Below are positions 33,891 through 44,824 of a DNA stretch of 64,000 nucleotides, in pieces. Position 1 is the first letter of the stretch, and each line of letters starts with the position of its first letter. Below the pieces are notes generated by a model, which worked only from the letters and a program-made list of their open reading frames with translations, ran no database searches and had not been told where the DNA came from. Position numbers and translations under genes: made by a program. This stretch comes from Ceratorhiza oryzae-sativae (taxonomy: Eukaryota; Basidiomycota; Agaricomycetes; Cantharellales; Ceratobasidiaceae). Where the stretch lies: positions 2,170,001 through 2,234,000 of the forward strand of contig JARWMV010000233.1 of the NCBI GenBank assembly GCA_030998015.1, given 5' to 3'.

Positions 33891-35288
33891 CTTAAGGTGA
33901 TAGTCGTCTGGGGGGGAGGTAATTTGGATCAATAAGAGCGAAATCACCAGGACAAACCAAGTCATTACTTGGGCGCTAAGGCCCTCGGGTCATGTGTGTC
34001 GTCGTGTGAAACTTGGTGCGGTGCCAGGGGTTTAGTAGCATCGCAAACCAAGCACTTGCTGCGTTTGGTGTCACACATTTCGTCGATGGTTCACAAACGG
34101 ATCTAGACCAGAGTGGGCGCTACCGAAGTGATTGCCATTGTAATATATACTGTACCTAGGCACGAAAGGCTTGGCAATCATCGGCTTCACAAGACAGGGC
34201 TAACAACCACAGTTCTATTTCAATGTGTTGGACCCAGAGGGCTTCTTGGAAACCCAGAGCGCTAAGTAGTGTGTCCTCGCTGAAGGTATCGCTAACCTCG
34301 TAATCTTTATGTACTTAAAAAATGCAAGGAGGATCGTATTTGTAACTCACGCACCGCATACAGTCCGACCCAAGCACGAATCAATCAATGAAAGAGTTCA
34401 TGCAGTCCAGGCTTCTCACAAAACCTCGCAGTCCTTCGGTCGATGAGGCATTTTGGTGACTGGGCCCCAGATGGCCGAATCGCACATTGCCAAACGCTCC
34501 GGTCAAATTCCACGATAATATTGAGGGTGGAGGCTTAGGAGATTCCTCGACGAAGCCTTGGGCGTCAATAGTTGGCCAGTAAGCGTATTCCACGACCTCG
34601 TTCCAGTATTATCACCCTGTGATTAGATCGGCGTGCTAAGGCCCTCTGGTGATTCGGGGATGCAAAATCACCCCGCCACACTAACCTTGGGGAACGATAC
34701 GTCCAGACGCCATTCGGCTGCTCCAGCTGTCGGATCCTGGTAATCATGGTTTACGTCTCTCATTTGCTCAAGTAAAATTTTCATGTACACCGGTTGGGTA
34801 TCATATGACCTAAATACCTAGATTTCGCCCTCAAGATGATTTGAGGTGATTGTTGAGGTGGCTTCAGACGTGGGATGGTGTCGTCAGGAACAAACAAAGC
34901 GGTCAGACCGATTGGAAATTTCGGTTCTCCCTCCCCTGATTTCTCACCCCATAATGGTCAGACATCGGATTCCCTCTAAAATGGGAAGCTCGGTCCTGGC
35001 ATGCCCGCAGAACTGTTGCCATTTGCCACCTCCATGAATAACCCTAATTTCTTTGCTCAACAAGGGGTGTTTCGGCGTACCGACCGAGGGTTTTCTATCC
35101 ATGCAACTAGGAACACCAGATACATACGCAACGGCCCCAAGGATGTAGGTCAACTACTCTACTTGTACTGCCATCCTTATCTTTTGAGAATCAATTCTTA
35201 TATAGTACGCCAAGTGCATCAGGAAATATCGAATCGCACCAACGTTATTAACACCATTCTTTTTCGACCCCAAGATATCGTGTCTCAG
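33891..35288. other. spacer, poorly resolved
   Basis: 1.4 kb. On the minus strand around 34400-34610 there is a protein-like stretch (VVEYAYWPTIDAQGFVEES, SWNLTGAFGNVRFGHLGP) that I cannot place in a family or join to exons. The propeptide and signal exons of the aspartic protease should lie near 34900-35280 but were not identified. Confidence 0.35.
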
Positions 35289-36921
35289 GCGATATATAAA
35301 ACAGCAGCACGAGCAAAACGTGGCTGCACTGGGCAGCGCCCTAGGACTGAATCTTGGCGGAAATGTTCGAGTCTCCGGTTCCAATGGGGGACCCTCCCCA
35401 CATCAAGTGCCGGCGGTAAACCAAGACCCCGACGACGGAATGACAGTGGTTACGGCTCATGATATTCAGAACGGTCAGTTTGATCAGTGTGACGTGTCAT
35501 ATGTGTTATTTATCATAAGCTTAGATACGGAATACGCATGTCCCGTCACAATTGGAACACCTGGCAAGTCATATCATCCGTTCGCGGGAAGCGACCGACA
35601 CTTATACTTGAAGTCATCCCAGGTGTAACCCTTTGTCTAGATTTTGAGTGGGTCTATTTCTCCCATCGTGCCTGATATTGCATGAGACTGACGCACGTGC
35701 GCCACAATAGTACCGGCTCATCCGACTTCTGGGTTTGGTCATCCGAATATAGGGCGAGCTGCGCCGATCTCCAGGGACACAATATCTATGATCCGAAGAA
35801 AAGCAGGACTAGCCAACCACTGCCTGGAGAATCTTGGGAGATTAGCTATGGTGATGGGTCGCATGCGGCGGGTGATGTCCATTTGGACACAATTGTTATC
35901 GGAGACATCGAGATCAAGCGCCAAGCGGTGGAAGTTGCACAGCGACTGAGTAGCGAGTTTATCGAAGGAGGAAGTGACGGGTTATTAGGGCTAGCTTGTA
36001 AGTTCGATTGCGTGTTTGTTCTAAGCAAATCCCATGTTCGATATGGCAAGTCCCTAGGCTTAACACGGTCAAGCCACATCAGCAGAAGACACCAATGCAA
36101 AATATGATCGAACAAGGCCTAGTTAAAGAGGTATGTAGCATGTATAGTGCTCTACTGAACGTTGAAAGTCTTGTAGCCTATTTTCACTGTCAAGCTGGAC
36201 AAGAAGGATTCACGCGGATTTTATACATTCGGTTACGTGGACGAGACGGTTCATTCAAGTAAGTTATACTGGCAGCCGCTTGTCCAGGATACGGATTGGT
36301 GGGAAGGTATAAATATCACTACAGCTGCAATTTCGGGCCACTGGCTTATGCATAGACAGTACCTTCGGCATACATCAAGATCGGTTCAGACATATTTGAC
36401 AGAGGCTGGAATAACACGGCTATTTTGGCACGTTTTATCATCTTGGCTTGCGCCTCCCCAGCTGAGTATTCGGTAGGACACGGGCACGACTCTAATTCTA
36501 CTGGATGACGAAACCGTAGCCAAACTTTACTCCAAGGTTCCTGGTGCCAGAATGGATAATAGCCAAGGTATGCCCTCGTCTACCTATTTTCGCGGAACTT
36601 GTTTGCCAATACCGGTAGCTTGGTAGGGGGATATATTTTCCCTACTAATGCAAAGGTGCCTGCACTCGCATTTTGTGTCGGGCATTGGCTTTTCACGGTT
36701 CCGAGCGGAGACCTTGCATTCTCCGATGCAGGGAACGGAATGTCGTATGGCGCTGTGCAAAGTCGAGGACAGAATCCGCAGGATATCTTGGGAGATGTGA
36801 GTTGACCCTACGCGATTCATAGTTGACGCTCACAGCCTTGGGGCAGGTTTTTCTGAAACACGTTTACGTTGTATTTGATCAAGGGGTTCTTCCAAGAGTG
36901 GGGGTTGCCCAACGAAGCTAG
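35289..36921 (+). CDS. pepsin-like aspartic protease (A1), probably degenerate
   Basis: Secreted acid endopeptidase family. A propeptide-like exon (YIKQQHEQNVAALGSALGLN) joins DTEYACPVTIGTPGK across an intron with GTCAGT donor. The first catalytic site is LDFDTGSSDFWVWSSEY, split after FD by an intron. Then come WEISYGDGSHAAGDVHLDTI, EFIEGGSDGLLGLA, PMQNMIEQGLV, WNNTAILA and the second site DTGTTLILLDDETVAKLYSK, followed by GGYIFPTNAKVPALAFCVG, SYGAVQSRGQNPQDILGD and VFLKHVYVVFDQGVLPRVGV to a stop at 36921. Both catalytic aspartates survive. Two junctions, before LDFD near 35615 and before the second DTG near 36460, cannot be spliced in frame, and no signal peptide exon was found. I judge it a pseudogene or a poorly sequenced gene. 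Confidence 0.7.
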
Positions 36922-37079
36922 CCGACTCATGGGGAAATAGTGGGTACTGAGAGCTGGAGTCATACTTGGTGGAAAGAATCTGACATTCGTACGCTTAGAT
37001 TCGCAAGATAGGGTACAATGCATTTTGCCTTGATGCCTGGCCATGTGTTTTTTCACCATGTCATCTCCGGACCAAGACT

Positions 37080-38950
37080 CTACATTTGTGATTCAATATC
37101 GTTCTCAAACGCAGCTAGGTCTTCTACGCACCGAGCATAATGAGTCGGGTTCCCCGGCCCCACAACCTCTTTCTCCTTTTGTTTCGCATTGCGATCGAGG
37201 TTGAGCAGGGTTCCACTCGTATCCCAGCTGCTTCTCGAGTGCAAGGTGTTCATTGACGTACGATTTGACACGGCCTTGATAATACAAAACGCCATTCTTC
37301 AGACACAAAGAATTAGGTGGTGGGGTAGACAATAACAGCAGAAGGTGTACCTCTTTGTCCGGGTGCAAGACGCCACGGCTGTAGATCCCTGTATTGAGGT
37401 TTCGTTGGGTTGCGACGCATAGCAGATAATCCTCTCTTCCACCTAGGTACGAGTCAAGGCAATGACTATGTGAGCTCAGTTGCCTGGTGGTAGACTCGCC
37501 TGTTCGTAAAATTGCATATATTCCTTCAGTTGCTCCATTGATACGGTCTTGCGTTTAAACACGTCATACTCCATTCTGGTTTGAGTTGCGCTAAGAGGGA
37601 CAACTCGCATCCTTTCAGGGTAGCGTAGGTTGAATTGTCTGTGGGAGATGAAGGCTGCAAGGACGGCTTACATGTACCACATAACGTCGGTGACAGTTAC
37701 CCCGCATGACGGGAATATGAAAGTAAATGTTGGAGGTGCATCGTCTGCACCAGCACCTTTGGGCTGAACGGCGTTGAGTTTTGTATTGTTATCGGCTGTA
37801 TGGCGAGCGAAATTGGTTTTAGGAACGACTTTGTAAGTGTCGAGCGACAGGGACTTGGCGAAACCTGAAGCGATCAAATATCAGCGAGTACATTCATGTA
37901 GCACGACGCTATCAGATGTACCAGGATGAGCGATAGTACAGTGGTAACACTCTTGGTAGCCATCCATCAGGGTCTACAGGAGTAGCGATAGGGTAAGCAA
38001 AACGAACTGCGATAAATAAGAGCAAGCCACACCTTCCAATTATATGCGCCATCGACGGTCCTAGGAAGACTTAGCCATGGGTTCGGACACCAGAGACAGG
38101 GCTTACCAGCTATAAGCGTACTCGTATTCTTGAGGCTTAAAATTGCTCCACTCGTTGACCAGATCGCCAAAGTGGTCTTCGAACGACAAGTCACAAACGC
38201 CGGGAGGAATTCGTGCAGGGTCGCTCCTCAGTGGCATATCGGCTTCGCTTGGGACCGGAGGTACACCATCGTCGTTGTCTATGTTGGCCGCAAAGTTGAC
38301 AAAGATAAACCCGGTGGAAGTGACATGAGTGCGAATCCGGAAGAGCGAGTTTTCCGATGGCTTAAAGGTCGGGACGGTGTTGAACTTTGGGGCTTTAATG
38401 AGAGCGCCGGTGGAGGGTGAGTACGACCAGCCGTGGTACTTGCAGCCGATGACGGTGCTGGAGCCAGTTTCCTTGTGAACGAGAGGGAAAGCTCGGTGAC
38501 GGCATACATTCTAGAGGCTTTACAGCATGAGCTAAACGAAAGTAGGCCTCTGGAGGCTCTTACGTGGAATGCGTTCTGAAATGGGAGGGTATGTCAGAGG
38601 ATACTTGCAGTCCAATAAAAATACGACTGACGTAATTGCCTTCTTTAGTGAGAATCACAAAGTAGCTGTAGCCGGCGAGTTCCAGCTTGAGATAGTCGCC
38701 GGGCTTTTGGAAGCGAGAGACGTGGGTTGAAAGAACCCAAAGCTTGGAGAAAATGGCGCGGCGCTCAATGTGGTAGATCCTAAGCGAGGAGTGCGATAAG
38801 CGGCGCAAGGAGCGTGGCGGATTCGAGACAACCGTACCTTTCATCGCGATACCACTGGGCAGGGAGCGACTTGTTCGAATCGTCGATGGAGGATGAATAT
38901 TCAGAGTCAGGGTAGGCGAGAGCGGAAGCAGGCCCAATTGAAGGAACCAT
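37080..38950 (-). CDS. Rieske [2Fe-2S] ring-hydroxylating / choline-monooxygenase-like oxygenase
   Basis: Alpha-subunit type oxygenase using a Rieske centre and a mononuclear iron; the substrate is unknown. Start 38950 (MVPSIGPASALAYPDSEYSS; an in-frame ATG at 39004 is possible), SLPAQWYRDER, then YHIERRAIFSKLWVLSTHVS and FQKPGDYLKLELAGYSYFVI. The Rieske site is CRHRAFPLVHKETGS and CKYHGWSY, giving C-x-H and C-x2-H. Next: GFIFVNFAAN, FGDLVNEWSNFKPQEYEYAW, FTFIFPSCGVTVTDVMWYM, RVVPLSATQTRMEYDVFKRK, LLCVATQRNLNTGIYSRGVL and NGVLYYQGRVKSYVNEHLAL. Several short introns. Near the C-terminus (about 37170-37200) the frame that continues NPAQPRSQ ends about 30 codons later, while another frame (HYARCVEDLAAFENDIESQM) runs to the stop at 37080, so a one-base shift is possible. 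Confidence 0.8.
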
Positions 38951-39685
38951 TTCGAGGTCGGCTTGAGAGAGGTGGTGTATGCGACAGTCTGAGGGGGGAT
39001 GCATTTATGTGAGTTCGGTTGCCCCATCTAGTGGTGTGATGTTAAGGCGTTGCGTTCGGATGGGCGAAATGCGAGATAGGGCGGTGCCTCCCAAGCCATA
39101 TCGGCACTTCGAGAGACGAGACGGAGCACCATCGTATCAAGCACGCTCCATATTAGGCATATAGGAGACTCCCGGATTTGAAAAGCGATAGTGATTCGGT
39201 TGGGTTTACGTGTTTCGCGCAACTGGGAGACGAGGTGGAGGTCAAAATCATCCAAATACAGGCGGGCTCGGATTTCCCACGGACCAGACTCCGTGTCTGC
39301 GGAAGAGTCGACGAGGTCACCAGAGAGTGGGATCTGCGGCCAGAGGCAGCTGACCTCTAGGTCCGCCATACAGTTTGTCAATCGTCGTCAGGCAAAAGCG
39401 TGTTTATTGACCCCCCCCCCCCCCAGGCTGAAGAATGAGCAAGCGGCGCCGAATAGAGCTGCAGAATCGGACTGCCTCGATGAGCCGGTTGGACGCCCAG
39501 GGGCATGACGTGGGACAGGAGCTAAGCGCCAATGACATAAGCAGATAACAAGCGCCGGCGAAACAACCTGTCGTGTGCGTCGTTGGCAGGCTTAGAGTGT
39601 AGAACGTTCCTGTAGTAGTACAAGCGCAAATCTACTAACCGATAGCCAGCTGAGGAGTAGAACCGCAGACCGCCGCGTGACAAAC
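38951..39685. other. divergent promoter region, Rieske oxygenase / TFIIS
   Basis: 735 bp between the two starts. It contains a run of 14 C (39411-39424). Frames on both strands (such as 39028-39381 minus) show no family features. Confidence 0.4.
39411..39424. repeat. poly(C) tract, 14 nt
   Basis: Uninterrupted run of 14 cytosines (G-run on the other strand), about 260 bp upstream of the TFIIS start. Confidence 0.8.
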
Positions 39686-41168
39686 ATGGACGCGACTGAG
39701 GTCAAAAAGCTTATCAAAGAGCTCCATACCGCCACCACGTCTGGCAAACCAGAGGCAAGTCGCCCGGTCCCGTTGCGCTCGCCCACTGACGCCACCCACC
39801 CCAGGATGCAATCACCATCCTCAAGGCGCTCAAGAAGGATGTGGTCGCGACGGAAGATATGCTCAGGGTGAGTCGAGCGCATCATCCAACACGCCCCCGC
39901 CGACGCACGTGTGTCGCCAGGAAACCAAGGCCGGGCTCGCCGTAGGCAAGTTGCGGATTCACAGCCGCAAGGAGATCGCAGACCTCGCCAAGGACCTCGT
40001 CAAGAAGTGGAAGGAGGCCGTCGAGGCAGGCAAAAAAGCCAAGGCGAGTGCATCTGCCCCGGCTCCGGTCGATGCCGCCAAACCGCCTGGTATGTCTACC
40101 ACCGACTGGCTGGTCTCGTCTCACCCCTCGACTTTCGCCAGCCAAAAAGCAACTGTCGACTCAGGTCGGCAATTCGAATACATCGTCGCCGCAACCCACA
40201 GCGCCATCCCTCCCACCGCTCGAACCTCCGCCCCCACGCAAAATGTCGCTCAACTCGACGCCTGCGCCGGCCCCCAAGCCGCCTCCAACCCCTGTCACTC
40301 CTTCGGATCCGAACGTAGTTCGCACCGCCAAGACCGATGCAGTCAAGATCCAGTCCAAGGGCGACAAGGCGCGCGACAAGTGCCTGGAACTGCTCTACGA
40401 TGCCATGGCCATGGACTCCGGTGCGCGTGAGTGCTCCCCCTTGGATCTGTCCTCCGCACCTTAATCGACGCATCTTTAGCGACCGAGCAGATCCTGAAGC
40501 GAGCGGAAGCGATCGAATATTCGGTCTACAGCGAGTTTGATGGCGTCAACAAGGAGTACAGTCAAAAGATGCGCCGGCTCTTCATCAACCTCAAGGACAA
40601 GAAGAACCCTGGGCTGCGAGCTGCGGTCGTGAGTGGCGACATACAGGTCGAACGGTTAGTCAAAATGAGCCCAGAAGTCAGTCGTCACCTATGTGTAGGC
40701 GAGAGTGATGTGCTGATCTAGCTCAGGAAATGGCAAGCGAAGAGCGGAAGCAACAGAACAATGCAATAAATCAGCAAAACGTTCACAACGCACTTGGCGC
40801 TGGCGAGCCCGAAGCAGAAACAGACGCATTCCAGTGTGGCCGTTGCAAAAACGTGCGTTGCGCGCCCTCGCCTCCCCATGTAAATCCTAACTCCGCCATG
40901 ATTGCAGTTCAAGACCAGGTACAGACAGGCACAGACTCGTTCTGCTGATGAGCCCATGACGGTTCGTGATTTACCACCTCTGAAAGACCCCAACTCACGC
41001 TTGCGGACGATCCTAGACATTTGTCACGTATGTATCCATTGACCCTCGTGTGATGGGGTTTACAACTAACTTGACGATGCAGCTGCACAGTTTGCGGAAA
41101 CAAGTACGTCCGTTTCTGGTTTGTTGGAAATTTACTTATCACATCTATACAGGTGGAAGTTCTCATAA
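39686..41168 (+). CDS. DST1: transcription elongation factor TFIIS
   Basis: Rescues backtracked RNA polymerase II by stimulating transcript cleavage in the nucleus. Exons in order: MDATEVKKLIKELHTATTSG, DAITILKALKKDVVATEDML, ETKAGLAVGKLRIHSRKEIA and DLAKDLVKKWKEAVEAGKKA (LW/TFIIS-N domain), a Ser/Pro linker, DAVKIQSKGDKARDKCLELL, ATEQILKRAEAIEYSVYSEF and MRRLFINLKDKKNPGLRAAV (central domain), RLVKMSPE, then the zinc ribbon DAFQCGRCKN, FKTRYRQAQTRSADEPMT and TFVTCTVCGNKWKFS. The acidic RSADEP hairpin and all four zinc cysteines are present. The last three exons are 11, 21 and 16 nt (41017-41027, 41083-41103, 41153-41168). Convergent with the Swi3/Rsc8 gene. Confidence 0.92.
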
Positions 41169-41350
41169 GCCGTGTCGGACCTGGGCGTGTATTTTGTCTT
41201 GCTCTTAATTATCCACTCATTTTTTTGCCAACTTGTGTTTATTCCCTCCTCGAGGTATCTTCTTATAAATACATTTTCTCCCCCAAGCCAAAAACGAGTA
41301 TCAAAAAACTGGTTGCAGTCGAATATATACATCACGCCGATCAAAAGCGC

Positions 41351-43349
41351 CTATCGCAGATTTGCGAATCCATCTGTATGCATACCAGTCGGGTCGCCTT
41401 CCGCAAACCCACCCATAGTCAGATCAACATCCTGCACGTTCATCTCGTTCATCCCCATCATGGAAAAGTCCATCACGCTCATGTCGATATTCATCGCAAA
41501 ATCACCCATCTCTATCTCGCCCGGTGGTTGCATATTCTCCTGCGCTTGGTGATGCTGAGGCTGTTGCGCCAGGCGTCGAGACGCCGCTTGAACCTCTTCT
41601 CGGGCTCGTTGAACTTCTGCACCGGCACGTCGCACCTCTTGCGCTGCCTTGTCGAGATCTCGTTTTTCCCGAACAACGTCCCGTTTCTCTTTTGCCAGCT
41701 CGCGTTTCTCTCTTCGCACGGCCTCGCGCTCGACAGCTACCAGCTCCTCGAGCTTGCTAAACGCTGACAGTTTCAGGTCGAGTTTGGCCACCTGAGTCTG
41801 GAGAAGTTGGGCAGTGAGGGAATGGATGGAAGCGAGCGAAGTGGCCGAAATGTGTGATGCCGTCGCGGCAGACGTAGAAAGCGCAACAGACGCAAGGTGA
41901 GCCGTCTGTGCAGCGGAAAGGCCACCCTTGGGAGAGGACGAGGGCGCATCAACATCCATGGGCTTGTCCTTTTCTTGTGGTTGCGCGTCTGGTTTCATGT
42001 CCTCCTTGGGGGAACCCTCAGTCTTGTCTTTTTCTGCATCATTTTCCGCAGACTTTTCCTTGTCTGCCTCCACTCGAGACTCTTTCTCCTTGTCCTTTTG
42101 TTTTTCCTTTTCCGCCGCCTTTTCCGCCTGTTTCTTCATCTCGCCGATCGCTCTCCCACTAGCGGCCGCAGCAACACCTGGTCCAACGGCGCTCGCCAAA
42201 AAGGCCACGACGCTCATCACCGGGTTCTCGGCTTGGTCGAATGGCATCCGGGCAAACCGGAGGGGACCAAGGCCGCCTTCGCTGCCGACGCGGCCCGCCA
42301 TGGCAACGGAGCCGTCATCCAGGTATGGGTCCTCGATGGGGAGTTGAAGGAAATGTTGAATGCACTGTTCGCGGGTGCGGGTTCCGACCTGGTCTGCTAC
42401 TGCACCCCAGTCGTCATCGTGTATCTCGATGGCCTCGAGCAGGCGTAGTGTCTCCTGGTCCGACCAAGGAACCTCGCTTCCCGTACCCTCGACAATTGAA
42501 TCAGCACTGAGGCGAACAAAGTCCCCGGACAACATGGTGCTGGGAAATCGGGCATCCGCGTAGCACGAGGCGCATAGCTCAAAGTTTTTACGGGTGAGCG
42601 AGTGGTAGCGTAGTTGAGTGCAATCGGCGCCACAAGTATCGCACGTATAGCTGATGCGAAGGTTTTGGGAGGAAGGGTCGGCCTGTTGCGCTAGTTGGGC
42701 GGCTTGTGTTGGGGTGAGAGCGCGCCCGGTGGTGGATTTTGGAGTCGTCATGTATATAGACTTGCGGAGCTCGAGCGAGCCGGGACCAGACACGGAAGAG
42801 GCGGCATTGTTAGACTGCAATGTCAACGGAGGTCGATGGCCTGGATGATGGGGTTGTAGTCCCTTTGGAGTGTCGACAATGACACGAAAGTGGCCTGTAA
42901 ACGGGGGCACCAGAGCAGAAGGGCGAGTTTCCGGATCGACCTAGTTCTGGGGGGTTAGAACGATCCGAATGAAAACTTTCGACAAGACATACCTGATAGT
43001 TGATAAGACCCCACTGCTCGAGAAAAGCGTGAACACGCATGATGGCGCACACGTCTCCAGCCAGGTTTCGGCGACAGGCTGTGACCGTCAAGTACTCGGC
43101 GGGCCGCATACGGTATGCATTGATCATGAAATCACGATAGTCCTTGTAGATAGTCGGGGTTTTGCTGCGGTTCCGCGAGTTGAAAAACTCTGGGAGCGCG
43201 CGCTTTTCGACGCTGTGGATGGAGCTCATGTCGAACCAGACACTGTACGACGGGATGATGATATCGTGGGTCTGCGACGCAAGATACCTCTTGGCCTGGT
43301 TCGCATCGTCTTCCATTGCCACGTCCGCCACCGGCTGGTCGGTCGCCAT
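41351..43349 (-). CDS. RSC8: SWI/SNF-RSC remodelling subunit Swi3/Rsc8 (SMARCC-like)
   Basis: Scaffold subunit of nucleosome-remodelling complexes. Start 43349: an acidic N-terminus, then the SWIRM domain ([73 protein letters not shown]). One intron at about 42943-42993. Then [19 protein letters not shown], a ZZ-type zinc finger ([17 protein letters not shown] and [17 protein letters not shown]), and a SANT domain ([40 protein letters not shown]). After that come a Lys/Glu-rich stretch and a long C-terminal coiled coil ([19 protein letters not shown]) ending in a Met-rich acidic tail. About 650 residues, complete. Whether it serves SWI/SNF, RSC or both cannot be told. It shares a promoter with the membrane protein gene. 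Confidence 0.93.
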
Positions 43350-43376
43350 TGATGATTGTTGTTGTCGAGGAGAAGA

Positions 43377-43384
43377 GTCACGTG
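43377..43384. promoter_or_regulatory. GTCACGTG box, with a second TCACGTG at 43393
   Basis: Two CACGTG cores 16 bp apart in the short divergent promoter between RSC8 (start 43349) and the small membrane protein (start 43416 or 43455). It is the densest occurrence of this box in the window. Confidence 0.45.
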
Positions 43385-43454
43385 TTGACTCATCACGTGC
43401 ACGGCCAAGCCCGTGATGTCAGCTGACCTCAGCTCTCCATCCCTGACCACGACC

Positions 43455-44180
43455 ATGATTACACTTGTGCTCCTCGCCGCGGCCAACGGCGCCTACGCCG
43501 CCCGCACCTGCGGCTACGACTTGTCAGTGCCCTGCTCACCCGTCGCTCGCCTCGTTGACGTCCCTCCAGTTACGGCCGATATCGATGCTCTGGGCTCTCC
43601 AACGCCGCCCGTCTAGGTATCGGCATTGGAATCGGTACGGGCGCCAACCATCCCGCGCCATACTCGCTCACTCTCTTTCTCCAGCCGCCCTTTCGATTCT
43701 TGCTTTCTTCTTCCTCGTTACACTTCGCCGTCGCCGCATCCGTCGGGCCAATGAGGCTTATATTACTCACCCCAATACGGGGCCATACCAGCAGGATTAC
43801 CAACAGCCGTATCCGCAGCAAGGGCAGTACCAGCCGCAGCCGTCTTATGACCCCTCGGTATGCTACCCGAGTTGCCGAGGTACTTGATTCTGATCGTTCC
43901 CCTGCACTGCAGTACCACCAGGGTGGTAACAGCCAGACTGGCGCTTGGAACTCTGGGTGGGGTCCACGTCTGGGATGTCAAACACACAAAGCTCATTTTT
44001 TTCAACAGGGCGCCAATGAACAGCTATCCGATGAATCAACAGTCTCAGTTTGCTCCCGTAAGTGCAGATCATTCATTTCATGTGCATTGCTAACTCCGTA
44101 CTGGATAACAGCCACCTGGACCACCACCGCCAGGATACCCACCTCCCAACTACCCCCCTCCGTCCAAAGAGCACGCTTAA
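43455..44180 (+). CDS. small single-pass membrane protein with Pro/Gln/Tyr-rich tail
   Basis: Signal peptide MITLVLLAAANGAYA, then ARTCGYDFYGRYRCSGLSNA with two or three luminal cysteines, a transmembrane segment (LGIGIGIAALSILAFFFLVT) and the stop-transfer LRRRRIRRANEAYITH. The cytosolic tail is made of short Pro/Tyr/Gln motifs: YQQDYQQPYPQQGQYQPQPS, YHQGGNSQTG, MNSYPMNQQSQFAPPPGPPP and PGYPPPNYPPPSKEHA to TAA at 44178. Five or six small exons with clean introns. The architecture (signal, short Cys ectodomain, membrane span, PY-rich tail) resembles yeast RCR1/RCR2-type proteins that bind Rsp5 ubiquitin ligase through PY motifs, but this is only a resemblance. An upstream in-frame ATG at 43416 would give 13 more residues. 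Confidence 0.65.
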
Positions 44181-44824
44181 CGTACAACCGCTGCCAACTA
44201 CTATGTCCCCGTGTGATCTACACAGACAACCTATACCGAACTCGGCTTCGCGTAATATCTGATCCGTCTGATAACCTGTTTCGTAATCTCGTAACGACAT
44301 TCACCCATGACCCTCTATTGAGATTGATTTATTCTATTGTTTCTCGCCGGTACCAGTTGTAAACGAGTTGGTTTCAACGCCTAGAAGCCTGATGATTCCG
44401 TCGAGTAATAGAATCAACCTAGTTCTCATGTCTCATTGCTCCCAACAGGATAAACATGTATGCGTTGTTGTGAGGATGCTGCGGGATAGCCAAGAGGCGA
44501 TAAAGCACGAATTCCACCCAGTTGGTTATAATGAGCAGATAGTAAGGTACGGCAAAGTGCCGTTGAGCAACACCAGCGAAAGGCCAAAAGCGACTGACAG
44601 CCGAAATCGGGTCTAGTCACGTGGACCTCGTGCACCACACCCTCTGGATTGAGGCTTGCCCTTGATCTGCATTCATCCCTGGTTACCCATCCTGGCACTA
44701 GGGACTCGTCCGATATCAATTCCAGGGATATTGGCATAAATCGTGCTTGATATTCCTCGACAAGGACAAGTTGCACTCCTTTGGAATAGCTTTCTCATGT
44801 CTGTGCACTTGCTGTTTGCGGTAG
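44181..44824. other. spacer and unresolved 5' end of the EED-like gene
   Basis: Contains GTCACGTG at 44616-44623, in the position expected for the EED-like promoter, and the ATG at 44797 (MSVHLLFA) that might open the gene but does not join in frame without an undetected intron. Confidence 0.35.

Noticed and set aside
39028..39381. 117-codon minus-strand frame between the Rieske and TFIIS genes
   Set aside because: No family features, and a plus-strand frame is equally open; probably promoter DNA.
42241..42510. plus-strand frames opposite RSC8
   Set aside because: Shadows of the SANT/ZZ coding region of RSC8.
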